Assembly: GCA_963931925.1 (NCBI GenBank)
Contig: OZ007567.1
Span: 79,143,186 to 79,207,185, forward strand
DNA length: 64,000 bases
Reading direction: 5' to 3'
DNA from: Onchidella celtica
Lineage: Eukaryota; Mollusca; Gastropoda; Systellommatophora; Onchidiidae
The position numbers were made by a program, and so were the translations under genes. The notes beneath the pieces were generated by a model. It worked only from the letters and a program-made list of their open reading frames with translations. It was not told the origin of the DNA and made no database searches. How positions within the stretch are numbered: position 1 is the stretch's first letter; every line of letters begins with the position of its first letter. Below are positions 29,530-42,049 of this stretch, in pieces.

Positions 29530-31660
29530 ATCCTACATACATTGCAAACACGTCGTCCCCTCTGAATGACAAGGTTCTAACTCTCTTCCGTCAACTTTTG
29601 AGAAACTGATGACTGAAGTGTCATGTGCTCATAGCTTATAGCCTAGTGGTACGACTTTTTTTTTCTTTTTAGAAATACCTGCAAATTACATGCCGTATCC
29701 GCTTGATATTTTGAGACGCAATGGAGAAGGCCCGTAAAAGTACTGTGTCGTGTGTAACTCTGTTCAGCCAAAAGTGGAGATAGGACCTTGTCATTCTAAG
29801 GGGACGATGTACATTCAAATTTGTACCGGTGCTTGAGGTCAAGGACAATACAAATCACTCACCATCCACCAACTGTGTCAAGGTAGGTGGGCATCCATAA
29901 AATATGTACTCTCCAGTTTGCAGATTTTCGACTCCTCCCCCTCTCCCGTTGTATGTTTTTCATGCGCTTCCCAAGCGTCACTTGGCCTCATCCCCTCCTC
30001 CCGCTTGTAGGTGCCTACGGCCATTAGAATGGCGAACATCCATGATGTTTCTAATTCAAGAGACATTTTTTGGTGGACTCTTTCATTAGAACTAGAACCA
30101 TGATTTCTATATTATCCAACAGTTTAACTTGCAGATAAAATAAAAAAAATTTCAGTTTATGACTACAACTGAAAATCAATCGTAAGTTTCCCTACCCCCC
30201 CCCCCGCCCTTTCCCCTCCATGTATGGTTTTCAGACGCTGGAGACACACGCCCCCCCCCCCCCAGTGTACCTACTTTATTGGTGACCCGTAAATATTTTT
30301 TTTTTAAAAAGGTTAACCGTAACATATTAAGCTTTATAAATATTTAAATCACAAGACAGGGTCCGTGAAAAAAAAAAGGAGAAGAAGCAAAAGAAGAATT
30401 TTGTGCGTTCTGTACCGGTTTTGTTTATTACAGTAAAGGCTAGATCCAACACGATTTTCATTGTTCATTTTTTTTTACTTAATACTTAGGCCCCTTCAAT
30501 TTTCAAGAATCTGAAGCAGACGGCACTACTCGAAACCGCTCTTCAGTAAGGTCACAAATCGCTGGTTGAATGGGCACTTCTGGTGGGGTTTTCTTCTGTT
30601 CTGTCATTCTTCTATATTTTGTCTACCGTCCTGCTTTTTCCCTAGCACAACATGGGCGTTACTTTATCCACGCGCTTGCTCCAAACTGAAACTCAAATTC
30701 AAGCCTCCCGCACGGCCAGCGAGCCACTCTGCCTGCGGGGATGAGTTTTTTTGCCATATTGTATTATAGGAAAACAGCGTCCCACGTGACCCAGAGCAAG
30801 TTTATTCCTCTTTACGCCAGACGGCGCCGGAAGTGATACCACATCACAGCCCTGGCAAAGATCCTTATCGATTTAGAACGATGATCCATGGCAGATAACC
30901 GCACCCAGTGGATTTTAACATCATTTAACTATCCAGAGATCAAAGCCAATGGAGGGCAGATTTGGATCACCGGTCGATCCGGACCACTCAAAATTTCCAC
31001 AAAAAAGCTCGTTGCAAAGCCATATGCATCGTGATATGTGTATTTATATTCATTTTTGTTCCATTCATTTCTTGTTCACAGTCGGAAAAAAATGACTTCA
31101 GGGAATCATGCTCTGTTTTCTAAAAAAATAAAAAAAATAAACAAAACTCAGGGTTTCCCAATCCTCAGAATACAAAGCAAAAATTTCAGAACTGAATAGC
31201 CTAGTGCTCTCAGTTTGCATCGACAATGAAAATAACGATTGGAATGTAATCAAAAAGCTGCTGCAGAATGTTCGAGTTGGTCTATTGTTTACGCGTTAGT
31301 GTCTAAAGGCTCTTAAAGTTTCGACACAGCAGTACATCTGTTTGGCATACACGTTTCTGATTGAAGTTTCAAATAACATAGTCCCACCCCTCTTCAATTA
31401 TTCCGTTTCCATGTACGTACATTTCCCCTATTAACAGAATGATAGGAGTCTGCTTCATGTCGTTCGTGTTTTTAACGATAAAGCTGATGCTATGTTTTTA
31501 TGTGTACGGAAACGGCAGAACTCATCCAGTAATAAAAAGAAAGAGTGTTTCCATGTGTACTGAAAATAGCATTACCCAAACTCAAACATTGGTCCTCCCA
31601 TTTCCATTCAACTATTTCCTAAGACACCATGAGTCCTGCTGTCGCTTACAAAAACTTTCA
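29530..31660. other. Unannotated sequence with homopolymer runs
   Basis: Poly(C) tracts at about 30197-30207 and 30251-30263, and several A- and T-runs. No gene, RNA or mobile element could be supported. Confidence 0.35.
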
Positions 31661-31668
31661 AAAAATAT

Positions 31669-31786
31669 CTACAGTACCTGGTGTTCCCAAGCGGTCATCC
31701 ATCTAAGTACGAATCATGCCTGACCTTGCTTCATTTTGGTGATCAAACGAGAGTGGGTATTTTCAATGTGGTATATGGCCGTAAAC
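31669..31786 (-). rRNA. 5S rRNA-like sequence (diverged; pseudogene or 5S-derived SINE head)
   Basis: Read on the minus strand, this 118-bp stretch follows animal 5S rRNA from end to end: GTTTACGGCCATATACCACA at the 5' end, a GAAGCAAGGTCAGGCATG-type middle, then AGATGGATGACCGCTTGGGA and AGGTACTGTAG at the 3' end. Normal length is about 120 bases. Many substitutions from the usual animal sequence are spread throughout, including in the internal promoter (box A region), so transcription is doubtful. It stands alone, not in an array. No SINE tail or A-rich end was recognised next to it. Confidence 0.8.
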
Positions 31787-31789
31787 ACT

Positions 31790-32415
31790 CTAGGGTTTTC
31801 TTGACCTTTATATAATCTAGTTACAAACTTTGTCTGCGGTGACGAAAGTGCTGCTGGATGCAAGGATTATTAAAAAGTACTGTATCAGAAATTTGGGAAA
31901 AGGTCAAAATTTGGCTGGTGTGAAAACGATAATGTATAAGAGAATTAGGTGAAAGATGGCCAAAGTAGCATGGTCCTGGAAAGGGATACATCGAGAAAGA
32001 TTGACGTCTCGAACTGTTACAATGGCATTGTCAAGCTCCTTAAATTCAGTGCGCGTGGTGCGTCCATTGATGTCCTGTACCGGGATGTCATTAAATGCTT
32101 AGTGGGGATTAATGGAATCAAAATAATGTAATAAATTTCGGCATAGTTAAGCTTAATTAACACTAACAGAAGCGTCCGTAACATAATTTAGTCTGATGTT
32201 CTCGTTTAAAATCCGCGTAGCGCTCGTCTTGATTTAAGAATTACCTAGCGCTTCTCGCATTTAACACTAATCTAGATCTCAGATAACATTACAATTAAAT
32301 CTTTCCAACATCCAATCCGGTATAGATGAGATGCCACGAGGCGATAGCAGTTAATTTAATGCGCCGTTTCCGTACGCAAGCCATGCACACGTCAAGTGTC
32401 ACAGTCATCTCGGTA
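31790..32415. other. Unannotated sequence
   Basis: No gene or repeat recognised. Confidence 0.35.
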
Positions 32416-32421
32416 ATATAG

Positions 32422-32585
32422 TCATAATCGGTTCAATTCAATATCCATATCGGGTATGTTCTTAGGTAACTCATCCACTGGCCACATGGATAGTCACAAT
32501 CATAATCGGTTATTCTTACTTGTCATATATAGTATTACGTTAGATGGTCCACGAAACGCGGAAAACCATAGTCATAATCGGTTGT
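32422..32585 (+). repeat. Spaced TCATAATCGGTT repeats
   Basis: TCATAATCGGTT occurs at 32422, 32500 and 32572 (spacing 78 and 72 bp), each time preceded by a TAGTC- or CAATC-like tetranucleotide. The sequence between is not clearly repeated. Confidence 0.6.
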
Positions 32586-32621
32586 ATAAAAAAACAACTC
32601 CACACTTCTCCAAAACTTCTT

Positions 32622-32735
32622 AAAACGCGACCACGCAGTGTCCTCTGTTACCACTGCAAAAAACTCTCAAAACGCGACCACGCAGTGTCCTCTGTTACCA
32701 CTGCAAAATATCTCAAAACGCGACCACGCTGTTTG
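32622..32735 (+). repeat. 46-bp tandem repeat, 2.4 units
   Basis: AAAACGCGACCACGC starts at 32622, 32669 and 32715. Units one and two share GTGTCCTCTGTTACCACTGC; the third unit breaks off. Confidence 0.85.
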
Positions 32736-32739
32736 TAAG

Positions 32740-34425
32740 AACTGATCTCATATCCAGGCACCTGATCCACCCATCCCACGGAAGGGCGGAGCTAGGTTCT
32801 AACGTTAGGGGGAAGAGAGCTCATAAAAAAAAAACGCCAGAATACGTACCAATTAGTGTTCCGTTTATTCGTTCTACATTTCTATTTTGTATTTAAAATC
32901 AGAGCACAAGGCAGATACAATGTTAATCGAAGTATGTCGTTATTTTGCAATTAAACTCGAGAAAAACCGTTAAAAAAAACTTGTGAAAAGGCACCATTGT
33001 TTTCAGGAATATGCTAAAGGGGTACGACGGGTCCCTCTGCTCCCCAGTGCGCTCCGCCGCTGATCCCCTGTCACACCCTCTCCTTAACCTATCCCAGGAG
33101 TGAGATTCCTTGATCCGGATGGTGAGCCAGTGCAAAGTATTCTCATCCTGCCCACCCTTCATTATCCCTCGAAAACAATGCGTGTATTCTAAGCTCTTTA
33201 AAGAAATAAGTAAGGTGGGTTTTCCCAGCTTATGTAAACTGGTGGAAGTAAGCAAGTCTTTTCAAAAGAGGTAAAGAAATATGCAATACCTGGACCCACT
33301 CAAGCAAGGGTGCTCGAAATCGATTACAAAAATATATGATTTCGTCAACAAAAAATCCATTTCTGTCGACATTCATGACGTGGGGCACCATTTCAATTAC
33401 ACTCATGAATCTATGGCAGTGGTGCATGTCTATGGTTCTGCTTGACGGTAACTTTTCCTGCAGTCACGACAACTCCATATTCGGATTCCCGCCCCCAGAA
33501 AAGATAATTTATAATACTTACTGTGCACAATGGGGCACGCAGACATGTGGACATGTGCACCAACACAGATTAAGACGTAAAAACGTCCGTTTCATGAACG
33601 TCATAAATAGTCAAAAGTATGATCTACAAAAAAAAAGAGGGGTTACGTGGAATGATAAAATCTTTGGCTCAGACAATTTTCTCAGCCGCTGAATAGTATC
33701 GTGTAGGCTACCTGTCAGAGAGACCATTGCGGGTGCTCAATGCATCACGACTTCAGGCCAAAACATGTGTGTGTGTGGGGAGGGGGGGGGCAGTGAACCA
33801 GTTGGCATTACCCACCCCCCGCCCCCCCCCCCGGTAGAATCGAAACAAAGGTGGAAAGGGGGGGGGGGCTTTGGACAACAATATTGATTGTGAAAAGACA
33901 GACAAGTGGGATGGGGAGGTGGGGGGGGGGGACCTTTGATTAAAAAAAAAATCTTAATAAGTATATTTTACATAAGAGTCCTAAAAGGTAAATAAATATA
34001 TTTAGTACTAAATACAGAAATAACAGTGTGAAATGGGGCTCTACAATTCTTATCTGACCTGGACCTATTACCAGCATTGTCTGAATCAGCGCGACTTGAC
34101 CTGAGTAACAATGTTAATTTTTGCTCATGTAATTCCTGGTCTCAAGAAGTTATAAGGAATCACCATAAACATGTTCATTTTCCGCCACAGGAGTGTTTTG
34201 TGTTGTTGTTTTTTTTATCTGATTTTTCAGTACGTCTATATCACTTAACACATAAAGTACGGTACTCCCGGATTCGCTAGTTTGTGTCAAGAACACGAGC
34301 GCACGGTGGTACAGTAGATATTTCAATGAAGGAAAATAAAAAATGATCTTTTCTGCAATAATTTATTAATTACAGTAAGCTGGTGTTAATGATTTTTCAC
34401 ACCAGTGAATAATTCTTCTTAATTC
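32740..34425. other. Unannotated sequence with poly(G)/poly(C) tracts
   Basis: A cluster of G- and C-homopolymers lies at about 33780-33935. No gene recognised. Confidence 0.35.
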
Positions 34426-34429
34426 TAAT

Positions 34430-34690
34430 TCCCAACCTTAGGTCTTGTTTGTCCCAACTGCAATTTTTGCACAACTGAGAAATTCATCGTTAAACGTTTC
34501 TGGCTTTAATATATTTTTAATTATCACATATGATAAGGAGTAAGAATAAATCGGAACTGTGAAACAGCTTGGCAAGTGACAGAACGCACTGTCAACAAGT
34601 GCCAAAGTGTGCATTTGTCATAATCTCTTCTACATACTTAAAGATCTCCAGTTTTACAGAATATAGAGCAAAGAAGAGCTGAGGTCCCGA
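34430..34690 (+). repeat. Dispersed repeat, copy A
   Basis: Aligns with 44785-45070 over about 270 bp in the same orientation, with divergence and indels: TTTGCACAACTGAGAAATTC, CGTTAAACGTTT, GGAACTGTGAAACAGCTTG, and CTACATA-TTAAA-TCTCCAG. Family unknown. Confidence 0.75.
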
Positions 34691-35985
34691 AGGATTACTT
34701 CATATCAGTTCGGTAGCTAGGCAGCAGAGTTGTGGATGAATGATGCAGTGATTATTTTCCTCAATAACTAGTGTAATCTGAGACGAGACTACGGAGACAG
34801 ACCTTTCCAAATCTCAGTTATTATGTCAGCAAAGTGCGCGTGTATAAGTTGCTAAGTCATGGTGAATACTAGTTATTTTCGTTGTTTTGAAGGGACGAAG
34901 CGAATATTGTTGCAATGTTGATATCGTCAAAATACGCGCTCGGCGAGATGGACGAAATTTGGCGAGTACATCCGTCTCGATACCCTGAGTACATCTTACG
35001 TGTAACCGATGCTCAACTTAGGAAAATTAGATAAACTGCCCACCACTCGATCGGATACTTTAGCTCGTAAAAGATAACAAGGAAAACATCCAAAGTGACA
35101 ACACACTGGATTTCTTGTTCCGTACGTTTTCAGCATGTCAAGTTTTTGTGCGATGCGTTTGCGAAGAAGGCGAGTCAGTGTGATACATGACTTCATAATC
35201 GTATCCGCATCGGGGCTGAACAGGCCCCAGGGCATAGTTATCTCTTCAACCAGTCGCTCTTAATTCAAATGAAAGGGGAAAAAATATTTGGGTTGGCTTG
35301 GTGATACGTTGAGATGAGTACAGGAGCCTTGTGCCATCCTTATCGAGAATTATCTGCTCATGTTCAGATTTCAGCGCCATCCATTTTCAGGCTTATCGTC
35401 AACACAGTAAGGGGAGACAAAAAGGCCGTTTGTTGAAATGTCTCCAGAAATCTTGTAGTTCGCTTGATTACATCCCTTGGGATAAACGGTGTCTTTGTTT
35501 TTGATGGCATCCTGTTTAGTTTGCGTGTAAAAGAAAAATATACTTGCATCAACAATTCAAAATAGATCTGAGACGCAAGTCTAGACTGGCTGATGAATTT
35601 TGTTGTCATAGGGAGAGAATGGCGGCGCATAACACAATTATATAACTTTATGATGTAAAAACAAAAGAAAATTTTAAAAAAACGTCCGTTTTGGAGAGAC
35701 ATACCATGGCGACAGGACTGTTGGCGCTTTTAATTATTGGGAGTAGACTAATTTATTAAAATTTCCGTTTGTTAAATGCAACGCCAGATCTCTCGAAGGA
35801 TTCAAGTTTGACCTTTAAAATCGACTGTCGGAACACAGTGACGATAAAAAATGAGCGGCATTTTTTTCAGGTTGTATCCAAAGATGTTATTTGCACGATT
35901 CCCATCACACGTTACCCACTTTTTTTTCTGTAAAAATGAGAAATCATGAACTCATTGGTGCCAAGGGCAGTTCTACGTTTAGGCC
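34691..35985. other. Unannotated sequence
   Basis: No gene recognised. Minus-strand frames near 34996-35235 and 35364-35702 show no family motifs. Confidence 0.35.
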
Positions 35986-35999
35986 TAGGCAATCCCAAT

Positions 36000-36175
36000 T
36001 TGAGTTTAAGTTTGAGTTTTACTGAGCCTCGGCACGATAACGGCCACTTCCCGCCTTTCATAGTCTTTTTGGGTACTTCATTTATGTTTGATATTCAGAG
36101 ATTCTAGGTTTAAGTTTCACATACAGAATTTAATAGTTCCGTATAAACTTGATTACATTGGTAAAATTCCCAGAA
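36000..36175 (+). repeat. Dispersed repeat, copy A (GGCACGATAACGGCCA)
   Basis: Aligns in the same orientation with 48662-48838: TTTGAGTTT near the start, TCGGCACGATAACGGCCA, TTATGTTTGATATTCAGAG, and TTTAATAGT further on. Confidence 0.7.
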
Positions 36176-37583
36176 TAAAATAACATTCATTATGGAGTGA
36201 TTCTGAAAAACGACTAATATCCAGTTGATGAATTATAGTTTAACAGAAACTATAAACTGTATATCGTTGCAGTCAGGTAGCATTTCGTCGTTCGGCTGTT
36301 AGAACCTCGTGCAAACTAAACTCAACAGCTGTTGTCAGGGGACTACGTAACAGTTTAATTACAACAGCCGAATAGAGAAAATACTGAGTTCTTTGGTTTT
36401 TGGTTTAAGGAGAATCCAATAGCCGACGGACGATTTGTTTTAATCCGGGCAAATGTATGGAGATGCCCACATTATTATGGGAGACACGGATACAGTGCAG
36501 GGTCAATGGCAACATGAAACAAAGTGCAACACGACTGCAACCCGCATCTGAGAGTTTGACACTACAGAGCCTGAGCAACGAAACAATGTCCTCGGCCATT
36601 TAGGGACGATTGGCGCAGTTCAGACAACCCATAATTATCATCTATAGATAAGTGGCACTGAATGAGTTCAACAACATTATATTAAAATTTGTAATATTTC
36701 AATTATCTTTGGTCCGTTCTAGACCCGAGCGTTACATTGCCATCACTAACACATGTTCCAACCCACTTTTCTGTTTAATTTCGTTTTCCTATTTTAAGTG
36801 TCTGCTTTCTTCTTTCCCTCTGACGGCAAATTGCAAACAAATCTTGCTTATCTGTGCCATTTTGGCTACTGCTTGTTTCATGAAAAGCATGCACTTGTGT
36901 AAACAGTTAGATCTATTTCTCGTCACCCTTTAACTTGGTTTAGAATGAAAAAGTAAACACAAATCATTGCTATTTCTCTCTCGTTCAAAACAATGAACGA
37001 AATTAAACGAATTCGTTTCTCTGTGTGTTCTGGGTTATAGAACAGAGAGAAAACATTATGTAAACTAACATTAAATGTTAGACCAGCCCCCAGGCTTTAC
37101 TCTTCGCCTCAGTAATTGCTTGAATGTTGAGTAAACGCTGTTCTTAGGAAAGACAATAAAAAACTGTAAATCACATTATTAAACATCTTATTTTAAACGC
37201 CAATGCATTTGCTTTTTTTGCTTTTTAAAACAAGCCGCGCCCCGCTGTGCGCTGGAGACGGGGCAGTGTCTGCAGTAAATAGCACAGAAATGGGGAGCTT
37301 AATGACGAAAATCTTCAATTTCAGATGTCTGAAATTGGATTACATTCTCCTCAAATCTTCACATTAGAATATGTTTTATGTTTATAGAATGCTTTCTTTC
37401 TTCTACATGTGCAACTTATTACAGCGAATGCAAGGAATATCAGTAGTGGGCTTTTAAATGAACAACCCGACATTTTGAAGGAACATTGAAATGTACGTAT
37501 CATATTATAATGTCTGTGGTATGTTATAGTTTCGGACGACATACAAGATAGCTGTCCACCCCACAATCCATTGATTCACCCAT
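36176..37583. other. Unannotated sequence
   Basis: No supported gene. A 64-codon minus-strand frame at 36405-36599 starts in a good ATG context but resembles no family I know. Confidence 0.35.
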
Positions 37584-37713
37584 TCATCCATCCATCCATC
37601 CAACCATCCTTCCATCCATCCATCCATCCATCCATCCATCCATCCATCCATCCATCCATCCATCCATCCATCCATCCATCCATCCATCCATCCATCCATC
37701 CATCCATCCATCC
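37584..37713 (+). repeat. (ATCC)n tetranucleotide microsatellite
   Basis: About 30 copies of CATC/ATCC with two interruptions near 37601-37612. Frames through it read as SIHP or WMDG repeats and are not genes. Confidence 0.97.
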
Positions 37714-40205
37714 TTCTATCAATTTGTTGTTGCAGGCAGTAAAAAGACAAAAGCAAATGAGAAGAGAGTGACAGAAATTCCACAGCACATTTCAATGGCC
37801 AACGCATAAATCTCAATTTATATTTAAAATGTGAACAAAAATATTGAATGAATTTGTTTAAATGTGTTGCTGCTGTTAACATTGGATTCTGCATTCGACG
37901 CTGAACTATTCAGAAATCTCACGGAATTGGAACAAAAATTAATGTTCATTCCTGTAAGTACTGCGGATTCGTCTACACTGCTTCAACTGTGACGAACAGC
38001 TAATTGTGGTCTAGGGGAAATAATCCAATTAATAGAATTGCACCTAGAGAATTGAAATCATGTCCATATATATGGAAATGCTTTTATTTAGAAAGAGGCA
38101 ACTACTCAGGAGCCCACGAGTGGTCATGACGTGACCCTCGGGGTCTATAGTATAATTATTATCCACCGCGGCACGGGTTCTCACTAATGTTAGATGGAGC
38201 GCCTGCCCATGAAAGCATTCAGGCCTTTTTTTTGTAGAGAAGTTTTCGCCAAGACGGAAAACTGACGGGTGGCGACGTGCACTAGAGCTGGCAATGACAT
38301 TGATGACCAGCTAGACCATGGCACTAAAAATCCAAAGCTATTGAGGATTTCTGGCTGATTGGATCAGCCAGACAATGGTAATTATCGGGGCAGAAATTTA
38401 AACCAGAGAGGTCTCGTGGGGAGACGGATCTACTCCACGAGGACTATGAGACGCAGGGTCCATCTAACGAAGGAAAAGAACGTCGTCTTTCGGGAGAAGT
38501 TCTACATGGGATCTAGTGTTGCACTCTAGTGCTATAAAATATAACTGTAACTTGAATTGTCTGGGTGAGTCTGGGAGTTACCAGCTCATCCCAGAATTAT
38601 GTCTAAATTTTATCCCATGTGAGGGTAACTCCTTAATAGTACGAGTGGTTTGAAAGTATAGATTTAACTGTGCCGACGTCTCCTTGGCGAGCTAGGCCAG
38701 CTGTAAACTGCGACTTGTTTACGACTTAAAGTATCTGAGATTTTCTGATGCCTCCAGAGACTATGTGGTATATAGAATTGCTTGTGTAATCCAGTATACA
38801 GTTCAGCCCTTGGCAATAGGGATCATTTAGTTAGTTAGCATAGTTAGACTTATTAGTAGTTACTATTATTACTGTTGTTCATGATATTGTTTTACATTCA
38901 TATACATCTATTGTAACTGTTCCATCAATACATCGTGGTTCTGGCCCTGCAGGCCTGACCTAAAAGTTATACATTTTGTTATTTAGTGATTAGTATGCTC
39001 GGGAAGTGAGGTTTAGTTATTTCTTAGAATCTAAAATGCAGTCGAATAAGTAAGTCATCCATATTCTAAACAAACCAACTCCTGACATCAACTGTTTCTC
39101 CTTTAACTTTTGCATTTATTGAGTTCATCTCAAGCTCTGAATATTTTTGCTTCGTGTTGCAACATTTTGCCCTGTGTACAAAGAAACAACAATAACATCC
39201 ACAACAACAACAAACAACAACAGTTAATTCCCGTACAACAATCGAGACAAAGAAAGGCAGTTAATGAAATAACATCATCATTTCCCCAGGAGACAAGCGC
39301 GGGTATGTTAAGAGAGACCTATTAAGAGTTAATCAGACTGCGAGCGTGAGGGTTTCTGCCTGTCGCCACATCCCAACCATTTCAGCCATCTTGACAAGGC
39401 AGAGCGCGCCAGCTAATCAGCTCCCTAGAGGCAGAGATCTCGCTACAACTAATCATTGTTGTCTCCGGCATTTGGGCGAGGAGTAGCAGTCTCGGCTTGC
39501 GGGCACCAAAGCACTTACATCTCTATGAAGACGAAAGCAAGAGCAAAAAGAAAGATAAGGAAACCTAATTTCTGGACTCATTTTCTTTAGAATTTTGAAC
39601 ATCGGCGGAACTGCAGATTTTGGAAAAGTTTTAGAGGGCTTGGGAATTTAACATTCAACCCCTCTCTGGGCAACATGGTCCTTGCTTGAACTTCAAAGAT
39701 AGTTTTAAGATCCCAGATTAGGGCAATCCGTACAGCCCCCTGCTCCCTGCAGTTTTTGCTCTAGTCGGACCTGTCTTGTCTAATATTTCTCAGTCCACGG
39801 GCAGAACCATTTTCTGGCTGGCAAGCACCTCACTGCGTGCAACATTACAATGCTGAGTACGTTGAGTAATAACATGCGCCGGATTAAACGGGGTCATGCT
39901 TTGCTCTGTTTATGAGCCCGGGGCTACAGGAAAACAATATCTCACCTCTTGTATAAATATTAGCCTCTCTGAGATATTGCATTACATAAAATGCGCGAGT
40001 ATATGGCAGGAACAAACAAAGAAAGCGAAGATCTTCTCATTTTCTTGTTTAAATGTTGTCATACCTCTCCTTGCCCTTTCTCTGACATTTTCTTTCTTTC
40101 TCTCTTCGAGTTTATTGCTCTTTCTTCCATTCTGGTTAATATTCCAACCATCTCAATGCTCACTCACTCATTCACCAGCTCACTTTCTGTCATAGAAAGT
40201 CCCTC
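37714..40205. other. Unannotated sequence
   Basis: No coding region recognised. A CAA-rich stretch lies at 39183-39222. The less AT-rich block at about 39340-39510 contains several homeodomain-type TAAT sites and could be a non-coding regulatory element, but nothing proves it. Confidence 0.35.
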
Positions 40206-40606
40206 CCTCCTTAATTCATTCACGCACCAACAACTTCATCGTATCACATTCACTCACTCACTCACTCACTTACTCATTCAATCAGACAGTGAGTGAGTCA
40301 GTCAGTTATCACTCAATGACTCACTCGTTCATTCGATCAGACAGTCAGTCAGTCAGTTATCGCTCACTCACTCACACACTCACTCACTCACATAACTCCT
40401 CACTCCCTCACCCACTCACACACTCACTCACTCACTCACTCATTCACTAACTCTCTCACTCACTCACTCACCCACTCAGTTACTCACTCACTCACTCAAT
40501 CACTCACCCACTCACTCACTCACTCACTCAATCACCCACCCACTCAGTTACTCACTCACACACTCACTCACTCATTTACTCACTCACTCACTCACTCATT
40601 CCCCCA
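40206..40606 (+). repeat. (ACTC)n microsatellite region
   Basis: About 400 bp dominated by CACT/CACTCA repeats, with interspersed CAGTCAGT and CACCCACT variants. Perfect only in short blocks. Confidence 0.93.
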
Positions 40607-40862
40607 CAAAAAAAAAACACCGACCTGGCTAGCACACACAATACGCTAGGCTAGAGTTATGACAGATAAGAGAAAGGGGAAAAGCTGAGCTGATAAAAAC
40701 TATGTGATTCGCCATGCGATAAGCAAAATCCAACAACATACAGTCAGTTTCCGGCATTCTTCTCTCTGTGTACCACCGTACTATGCCATCCATTCCCTCA
40801 GAGGTGTCTCTTTTTACAGTCAGCCGAGGGGTTCTCACCCAGCTCTCTGAAACTGTAGGCAA

Positions 40863-40970
40863 GGTATCGTACTAAGCCTGGTTAGACACAGTCAGTTGCT
40901 GCCAGTAAAATGTACTCCAAAGAAACAGTGGCAGACACTGACTGTGTCTGACAGGGCTTAGTGTGATAGG
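40863..40970. repeat. Foldback hairpin, ~45-bp arms
   Basis: Left arm 40863-40907 and right arm 40926-40970 are reverse complements with only about seven mismatches or small bulges. They share AGACACAGTCAGT and the outer blocks GTATCGTACTAAGCC / GGCTTAGTGTGATAG. The loop is about 18 bp. The whole would fold into one long stem. Confidence 0.8.
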
Positions 40971-41026
40971 ATCTTCTGGGATTTACTAAGGAAATAAAAA
41001 ATTATTTTCTATTTTTTTTTGGTATT

Positions 41027-41345
41027 TTGTACACTTCTCTAATCCCATTTGGGAAATCTGCCTTTGTGTCATTGCAGCCCGGTTACAACTGGAGCAGACA
41101 CATCGGCACCACAGTGCAGCGCCCGTCGGCGGAGTTTTTTTTATTGGGGGGGGGGGGTGGTCGGGATGAATTTTATTTAATTTTGCAGGAGCAGCGGCCT
41201 GCTCTATTCGATTTCCAACTGCCAAGGTATCTTTTACGTGCACAACGTGCACATGGGCCCTCCGAGATTTTCGTCCTTATCCGAGAAGACTAGGTGCTCG
41301 ATCCCACCTCCCATAGGATGAGGGACAGGAAAATATGAGAAAATT
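41027..41345 (+). repeat. Dispersed repeat, most complete copy (SINE-like)
   Basis: The first part (41040-41118) matches 63648-63735: AATCCCATTTGGGAAATCTG, TTGCAGCCCGGTTACAACTG, CACAGTGCAGCGCCC-TCGGC. The second part (41180-41340) matches the reverse complement of 44454-44655: ACTGCCAAGGTATCTTTTAC, CGTCCTTATCCGAGAAGACT, AGGTGCTCGATCCCACCTCC. Three partial copies in 64 kb mark it as a common interspersed family. Whether it is a SINE is not settled: no clear A and B boxes were found. A poly(G) run splits the two parts at about 41147-41156. Confidence 0.75.
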
Positions 41346-41486
41346 CCCAAAATTCCAAATGCCTGCACCGACTGTCTTGGCGTCACCGCCCAACTGCAGT
41401 AACCACGAAAATAAATCAACTAAGATTTTTCAAAATAATATAAAAACCACAGAAAAACTGTGGGGTCGCAGCAGGGCTATAAGCAA

Positions 41487-41849
41487 TGTCAAAATTCGGC
41501 AAAAAGAAAAAGTTGTATGTAGCAAAGCCCCGCGTAAGAAATAATACCCAAACGATACAATGCAAACTAAAAGAGGAGACAGAAAATCTTCAATATTTCG
41601 GCTGTCGCTTTGTCAAGGAAAAAAAAAGAAGAAAAAACGACAACAGAAAAAATAAATGGAACAGAGAAGACAATCGAACAATAGAACAATCGAGTAATAA
41701 AAGATTTCAATAGGAAATGTATAGAGTCTAAACAGAATATGTGTACTTAACTGCGAGTTCTTGCTTGGTTAGCAGCACAAAAGCTCGTCCGTCTGCGAAT
41801 GTATGGATGGAAGCTACATACAACTTTTTCTTTTTGCCCAATTTTGACA
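41487..41849. mobile_element. 363-bp TIR element (same family as 27.2 and 27.4 kb)
   Basis: Left end TGTCAAAATTCGGC, then AAAAAGAAAAAGTTGTATG and TAGC; right end is the reverse complement with one change (TTTTGCCCAATTTTGACA), giving TIRs of about 38 bp. Non-coding inside. Flanking TAAGATTTTTCAAA occurs on both sides (41425 and 41850), which could be an older duplication of the target region. Confidence 0.75.
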
Positions 41850-42049
41850 TAAGATTTTTCAAATAACTTCGCCCTTTGATAAATCCGTGTATCCGAATTT
41901 GGCAAGGGGCCAAGTTACCTTGATAAAATTAGTTCATTTGATTTATTTCCCCGGCGACTATAGTTGGCCGATCGCATTGCTGAGTTTGACCGGCCGTCTA
42001 GTTGGATCGTGACGTCACGATATTGACAAAAATCCGACATGTAGGATTG

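Noticed and set aside
32622..32735. CRISPR-like repeats (46-bp period)
   Set aside because: Units are contiguous with no variable spacers; a simple tandem repeat.
36405..36599. 64-codon minus-strand frame with a good ATG context
   Set aside because: No recognisable domain and no splice or neighbouring gene support; could be chance.
37505..37894. 129-codon minus-strand frame with WMDG repeats
   Set aside because: Translation of the ATCC microsatellite.
40206..40606. CRISPR-like array
   Set aside because: Tetranucleotide microsatellite in a eukaryotic context; no conserved repeat with unique spacers.
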